Translations under genes and position numbers: made by a program | The notes under the pieces: model-generated | Told to the model about the DNA's origin: nothing | Databases searched by the model: none | Seen by the model: only the letters and a program-made list of their open reading frames with translations | Part shown: piece after piece, positions 34,557 through 38,235 of the stretch | How positions within the stretch are numbered: position 1 is the first letter of the stretch | How the letters are laid out: each line of letters opens with the position of its first letter | Assembly (NCBI GenBank): GCA_046154695.1 | Contig: JBJXFI010000279.1 | Location: 1-38,235, forward strand | Origin: DALYLB01 sp046154695 | GTDB taxonomy: Bacteria; Acidobacteriota; Blastocatellia; RBC074 | DNA length: 38,235 nucleotides | Direction: 5' to 3'

Positions 34557-36443
34557 TTACCGGTGCTCCAGTTCGAGGGCATAAAGAAGCACATCGCTTC
34601 GGCCCCGAATCGTGGTCTGTTTGCGCGTCCTGCCGTCTTCCACGTCTGGCTTCAATGGCGCATGCAGGCTCAGAAACTCGCGGACGGCGTCCCGCTGGGC
34701 CGGATCATCGATTCCCCCCTTATCCACCGGATTGACGACGCCTTTTATCTCCTCCAGTTCCTTCACGGGCTCTTTCGCCCAGACCAGCAGGAGGCGTTCG
34801 GTGCCCCGCGCTTCCCCAATCACATACCACCCGGTTTGGAGCGGCTGATTCGAGGTGAGCCGGGCCGATCCGTCATTGATGCCCGGAAAGGGGAAAAGGA
34901 ACTGGTAGCTGATCGCCCCCTTCGCCACAGGCCCTTCATTCAACAGATACAGGAAGCCGGATTGCGGGCTGGAGAACTGGAAGCGGAACTTCCATCCATC
35001 CTCGAAAAGCTCGCGGCCCGTGCCCTCGAAAGGCTCCCGAAACGGCTTGCCGTTGCGCATTCGCTGCACGAAAAGGGAATACGTGATCTCTCGTTCGGGC
35101 GCGGGCGGAGGAACGGATGGCGCCGGTTTGAATCGCAGGGAGTTCCAGGCGAAGAGGCCGGCCACCAGCAGCAGGATTGCCGGCAGCAGAAGCAGGCGGG
35201 AGCGAGCCGGCCGCTGCCGAAAGGCGGTCGTCGTTCCCCGCGGCACGGTCGCGTGGGCGATCTGTCCGGTCGTGATCTGAATCCGCTGTGTGGGCATTTC
35301 GGTGGCCGGGACCGAAGGCTGCGCCGGCGCCGAGACGCGGCCGAGTTCGCTGTCGAGTTCCAGGCGGTGTTTCAGGGTTTTGAGGTCGTTGGCCATGTCC
35401 CGGGCCGTCTGATAGCGATCCTCCCGGTTCTTGGCCAGCGCCCGGGCGAGAATTCGATCGAGTTCCGGGGGAACGGCCGCAAGCAGCCCCGACAACGCCA
35501 CGGGCGGCCGCTCGATGATCGAGACGATGACATCCGTTATCGTCTCTCCCTGAAAGGGCCTCGTCCCCGTGACCATCTCATAAAGAATGACGCCCAGACT
35601 CCATAGGTCGCTGCGTTGATCGATGTCGAGCGCGCGCGCCTGTTCCGGCGACATATAGGCCGGCGTGCCGATGATGGTGCCGGGCAGGGTTTTTGCGACC
35701 GTCATCGAGTCCTCTTCCCTCGACGAGGACGCCACCCCCCATTCCGTCAGCTTCGCAAGACCGAAATCGAGCACCTTGACGAATCCGTCCGGCCGCAGCA
35801 TCACGTTTTCAGGCTTGATGTCGCGATGGATGATCCCCTGATCGTGGGCGACCTGCAGCGCATTCGCGATCTGCAGCGCGATCTCCAACGCGTCGGGCAA
35901 GGGAAGGCGCCCGACTCGAATCCCATCGCGGAGCATCCGCCCCTCGATATATTCTGAGGCGATGTAATAGAGCGATCCCGTCCCAGTCTCCGCCGTCCCG
36001 ATCTCGTGAATCGTCATGATGTTGGGGTGATTGAGCGCGCTGACCGCCCTGGCCTCCTGCTCGAACCGGCGCACGCGGTCCCGGTCCCGGGTCAGCTCGG
36101 CCGTGAGCACCTTGATCGCAACCCGGCGCCCCAGCTTTCGATCCTCGGCGAGATAGACCTCTCCCATGCCTCCGCGGCCCAGCGGGGAAAGAATGTGATA
36201 TTGATTGATCTGACGGCCGATGAGAGTTTCGGGCCGGGATCCGATCATCGAGTCGGGAATGTCCGGCGGCCCCTCCAGAAAACTCCCCGCGCCTTCATGC
36301 GCGGCGAGCATGCGCTCGACCTCCGCGCGCAGCTCCGCATCCGATCCACAGGCCTCCGCCAGATACTTCACTCGAAGTTCCGCGGGCTGCGAAAGCGCGT
36401 CGTGAAAAAGCTGACTGATCTTCTGAAAACGTTGGGGAGTCAT
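34557..36443 (-). CDS. Transmembrane Ser/Thr protein kinase with DUF4384-like outer domain
   Basis: The start MTPQRFQKISQLF (ATG 36443) is the usual beginning of this acidobacterial kinase group; GTG 36473 is in frame but less likely. The 628-aa protein has an N-terminal helical extension (1-60) and a Hanks-type kinase domain (81-360). Kinase residues are glycine loop GRGGMGEVY (89-97), K111 in VAIK, HRDIKPEN (206-213), DFG (226-228) and GTPAYMSPEQ (259-268). A linker, one membrane helix (416-433) and a periplasmic domain (about 455-600) follow, with WKFRFQFSSPQSGFLYLLNE and YQFLFPFP, as in DUF4384. It lies 54 bp after the sigma factor gene and heads the effector genes. It probably senses a periplasmic signal and phosphorylates cytoplasmic partners. 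Confidence 0.93.
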   Translation of the reverse strand: MTPQRFQKISQLFHDALSQPAELRVKYLAEACGSDAELRAEVERMLAAHEGAGSFLEGPPDIPDSMIGSRPETLIGRQINQYHILSPLGRGGMGEVYLAEDRKLGRRVAIKVLTAELTRDRDRVRRFEQEARAVSALNHPNIMTIHEIGTAETGTGSLYYIASEYIEGRMLRDGIRVGRLPLPDALEIALQIANALQVAHDQGIIHRDIKPENVMLRPDGFVKVLDFGLAKLTEWGVASSSREEDSMTVAKTLPGTIIGTPAYMSPEQARALDIDQRSDLWSLGVILYEMVTGTRPFQGETITDVIVSIIERPPVALSGLLAAVPPELDRILARALAKNREDRYQTARDMANDLKTLKHRLELDSELGRVSAPAQPSVPATEMPTQRIQITTGQIAHATVPRGTTTAFRQRPARSRLLLLPAILLLVAGLFAWNSLRFKPAPSVPPPAPEREITYSLFVQRMRNGKPFREPFEGTGRELFEDGWKFRFQFSSPQSGFLYLLNEGPVAKGAISYQFLFPFPGINDGSARLTSNQPLQTGWYVIGEARGTERLLLVWAKEPVKELEEIKGVVNPVDKGGIDDPAQRDAVREFLSLHAPLKPDVEDGRTRKQTTIRGRSDVLLYALELEHR

Positions 36444-36497
36444 TGCAACCGTGCGAACATAATTATCAAACACCGGCGCCGCCCGGGACGGTACTTC

Positions 36498-37067
36498 TCA
36501 GCGGTTCAATTCCGTGAAAAGCCAGGCCCGCGCCGCGCTCCATTCCCGCTCGACCGTTGCGTGAGAAACGCCGAGCACCTCCGTCGCCTCCTGTATCGTC
36601 AACCCGGCGAAGAAACGCAATTCGATGATCCGGGCCTGCTGCGGACTCAACTCCGCCAGGCGGGTCAGGGCCTCATCGAGGGCGAGCAGATCCAGGGTTT
36701 GCGGAGGCTTTCGCGTCTCCTGATCCGCGTAGGCGAGCGACAGGTGGCGCTCGCCCCCGCCGCGCTTCTGCGCGCGACGCTCCCGGATGTGATCCACCAG
36801 CATGTTCCTCATCAGTTTCGCCGCGAGTCCGAAGAATTGCGCCCGGTTCTGCCAACTGACGTGTCGCTGATTGACCAGCCGCAGATAGGCCTCGTTGACG
36901 AGCGCGGTCGGTTGCAGCGACATCTGGGGGCCGTGGCGGCGAATGAAGCTTCGCGCCAGCTTCCTCAGTTCGTCATACACCAGAGGCATCAACTGATCCA
37001 GCGCGGCCTGATCGCCCGCATTCCATTTCAACAGCAGCTGGGTGATGTTCTCTTCCACTGCCGACAC
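36498..37067 (-). CDS. ECF RNA polymerase sigma factor (TIGR02999-like)
   Basis: The 189-aa product contains sigma region 2 (LVYDELRKLARSFIRRHG, then AYLRLVNQ and AAKLMRNMLVDHIRERRA) and region 4 (ELSPQQARIIELRFFAGLTIQEATEVLGVSHATVEREWSAA as helix-turn-helix). The SLQPTALVNEAYLRL and MRNMLVDHIRERRAQKR motifs are those of the ECF subgroup common in Acidobacteriota and Planctomycetes (TIGR02999), often encoded next to Ser/Thr kinases. The start is GTG 37067; GTG 37058, with GAGG better spaced, is equally possible. No anti-sigma gene is present, so control probably runs through the adjacent kinase. A promoter lies at 37127-37156. Confidence 0.93.
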   Translation of the reverse strand: MSAVEENITQLLLKWNAGDQAALDQLMPLVYDELRKLARSFIRRHGPQMSLQPTALVNEAYLRLVNQRHVSWQNRAQFFGLAAKLMRNMLVDHIRERRAQKRGGGERHLSLAYADQETRKPPQTLDLLALDEALTRLAELSPQQARIIELRFFAGLTIQEATEVLGVSHATVEREWSAARAWLFTELNR

Positions 37068-37126
37068 CCTCGATCGAATCCCTTGCCCGAGCCTGTTTTC
37101 TCTCCATGAAACGTGTGATGGGGGGC

Positions 37127-37156
37127 AGTGTAGCAGAAAGGGACGGGAAGCGGCAA
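37127..37156 (-). promoter_or_regulatory. Promoter of the sigma factor-kinase island
   Basis: On the minus strand, TTGCCG (37156-37151), an 18-bp spacer and TACACT (37132-37127), giving a leader of about 50 bases. The IS630 element ends 79 bp upstream of the -35. Confidence 0.5.
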
Positions 37157-37269
37157 TTTTCCGCTCGATGACATGCCGGGGAAAATGCGGAGGGAGGATT
37201 TCGTTCGGAGCTCCGGTTTCAGCTCAATGGCATTACAGCGGTTTTCATTTGCTCGCGGCCTGAAGTATA

Positions 37270-37680
37270 ATGGTTGCTATGGCCGCATATCCAAAAGAGT
37301 TAAGAGAGCGCGTTGTTGCCGCAGCAGAACAAGGCGAGCATACAATTGCTGAAATCGCCAATATCTTCCGCGTCGGCGTCACCTTTGTCAAAAAGATGCT
37401 CAAACTGCATCGCGAGGGCGAAGATTTAGCGCCACGTTACGCAGGGGGGCCAGTGCGACTGCTGGGAGAGAAGGAATTGGCGTTGCTGCGTATCGAGATC
37501 AAGGAGCATGCCGATGCGACGCTCGAGGAATTACAAAAAATGCTGGCTGATAAGGCTCAGGTCACGGCAAGTCTGCCCACTATTTGCCGGGCTCTACAGC
37601 AACTCAATCTGCCGCGCAAAAAAAAAGCCTCACCGCCAACGAGCGCGATGAAAAAGAACGCCGCAAGTTCCAGAAGATGA
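37270..37680 (+). CDS. IS630 transposase, frame 0 part (helix-turn-helix domains)
   Basis: This encodes the N-terminal DNA-binding part. It contains two helix-turn-helix units (AAYPKELRERVVAAAEQGEH with IAEIANIFRVGVTFVKKML, and ALLRIEIKEHADATLEELQK with TASLPTICRALQQLNL), then a basic RKKK encoded by an A9 run (37618-37626). After the run the frame goes on for only about 18 unrelated codons. A -1 shift on the A run joins it to the second part with the family-typical continuation SLTANERDE. The native start may be the second ATG (37279, MAAYPKEL). Confidence 0.88.
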   Translation: MVAMAAYPKELRERVVAAAEQGEHTIAEIANIFRVGVTFVKKMLKLHREGEDLAPRYAGGPVRLLGEKELALLRIEIKEHADATLEELQKMLADKAQVTASLPTICRALQQLNLPRKKKASPPTSAMKKNAASSRR

Positions 37681-38219
37681 CCAGTGGATGTGACATTCGC
37701 AAATACATCTTCATTGACGAAATGGGCAGTAATATTGCGATGACAAGGCTCTATGGCCGCGCTGAAGCTGGTGAACGCGTGCTCGACAAGGTTCCGGGCG
37801 ACCGTGGAGGAAACGTTTCGACCATCGGCGCGATTGCGCTTGATGGCATTCGTTCGGGGTTGAGCGTGCCGGGCCCGATTGATGGAGATACGATGGTCTT
37901 CTTTGTCGAGGAGCTGTTGGCTCCGACGCTCAATCGAGGAGAGATAGTCATTATGGATAACTGCTCGATTCATAAAATGGAGGAAATTGAAGAAGCCATT
38001 GAAGCCCGGGGGGCTTGGGTCATTTTTCTTCCGCGTTATTCACCTGATCTGAACCCGATAGAAAACTGCTGGTCGAAAGTAAAAAGCATTCTTCGTTCGC
38101 TCAAGCCACGGACGATGGAAGAATTGATGGATGCGTTAGCCAAAGCATTTTCTTCGGTGACTCTGCAGAACATTCTGGGCTGGTTTAACCACTGCGGCTA
38201 TAAGGCCGCGAGCAATTGA
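37584..38219 (+). CDS. IS630 transposase, -1 frame part (DDE catalytic domain)
   Basis: The real protein sequence of this part begins at the A9 run near 37620; the ATG at 37584 is only the first Met in the frame. The catalytic acids are D in FIDEMGSN, D in VIMDNCSIH and E in YSPDLNPIENCWSKVKS, a full DDE set. From ATG 37279 with one -1 shift the fused protein would be 313 aa, the normal size for IS630. The stop codon lies inside the right inverted repeat. The element is probably functional if frameshifting or transcript slippage occurs. Confidence 0.9.
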   Translation: MPGSTATQSAAQKKSLTANERDEKERRKFQKMTSGCDIRKYIFIDEMGSNIAMTRLYGRAEAGERVLDKVPGDRGGNVSTIGAIALDGIRSGLSVPGPIDGDTMVFFVEELLAPTLNRGEIVIMDNCSIHKMEEIEEAIEARGAWVIFLPRYSPDLNPIENCWSKVKSILRSLKPRTMEELMDALAKAFSSVTLQNILGWFNHCGYKAASN

Positions 38220-38235
38220 AAACCGCTATAAGTGA

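Larger units (their letters stand above)
37236..38228 (+). mobile_element. IS630-family insertion sequence, complete
   Basis: The 993-bp element has 26-bp terminal inverted repeats (37236-37261 and 38203-38228), 24 of 26 identical, reading inward [C/T]AGCGGTTTTCA and ending TGCTCGCGGCCT. Both ends are flanked by TA (37234-37235 and 38229-38230), the target duplication of IS630/Tc1 elements. It carries one transposase in two frames. The base composition is visibly less GC-rich than its surroundings, as expected of a recent arrival. A TATAAT (37266-37271) just inside the left end is probably its promoter. Confidence 0.95.

Overview
The window looks like chromosomal DNA of an Acidobacteriota member (inference). 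It is GC-rich and carries several family types typical of that phylum: a VWFA-related protein of the acidobacterial type, a TIGR02999-like ECF sigma factor, a large secreted M14 carboxypeptidase, a Ser/Thr kinase with the acidobacterial N-terminal extension, a bacillithiol-linked YtxJ protein and a TatC with a long periplasmic insertion.

Left part (1-15300). A truncated secreted DUF11-repeat protein runs off the left edge on the minus strand. A minus-strand cluster follows: sugar-isomerase-like TIM barrel with a twin-arginine signal, M28 aminopeptidase, class I/II aminotransferase, and an omega-amidase-like nitrilase. The last two fit a glutamine-transaminase/omega-amidase salvage pair. Then come an S13 D,D-carboxypeptidase lipoprotein (minus), a secreted M14 carboxypeptidase (plus), and a MacA-like adaptor with a MacB/LolD-like ATPase (minus) that lack an adjacent permease.

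Middle (15300-24870). A secreted SdrD_B-like protein lies behind a long, highly structured leader with a near-consensus promoter. It is followed by YtxJ (plus), a probable inactive M2/M3-fold peptidase homologue (minus), and a three-gene secreted cluster ending in the VWFA protein (plus). tatA and tatC follow, with an intrinsic terminator between them.

Right part (24871-37067). Nine genes lie head-to-tail on the minus strand: ECF sigma factor, transmembrane Ser/Thr kinase with a DUF4384-like outer domain, papain-like cysteine protease, an unrecognised 196-aa protein, a 47-aa Lys/Ala-rich peptide with a Gly-Gly-Gly motif, a SIR2-like protein, an nSTAND1-like membrane NTPase overlapping it by ATGA, a secreted TPR-CHAT protease, and a secreted DUF4384-like protein. 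The domain mix (NAD-related effector, STAND switch, two proteases, kinase, sigma factor) resembles NTP-dependent conflict or programmed-response systems. Several members are predicted to span or leave the inner membrane, so I infer a trans-envelope sensing and effector island. It is the best candidate here for an undescribed system.

The right edge holds a complete IS630-type element (37236-38228) with TA target duplication, 26-bp inverted repeats and a transposase that needs a -1 frameshift at an A9 run.
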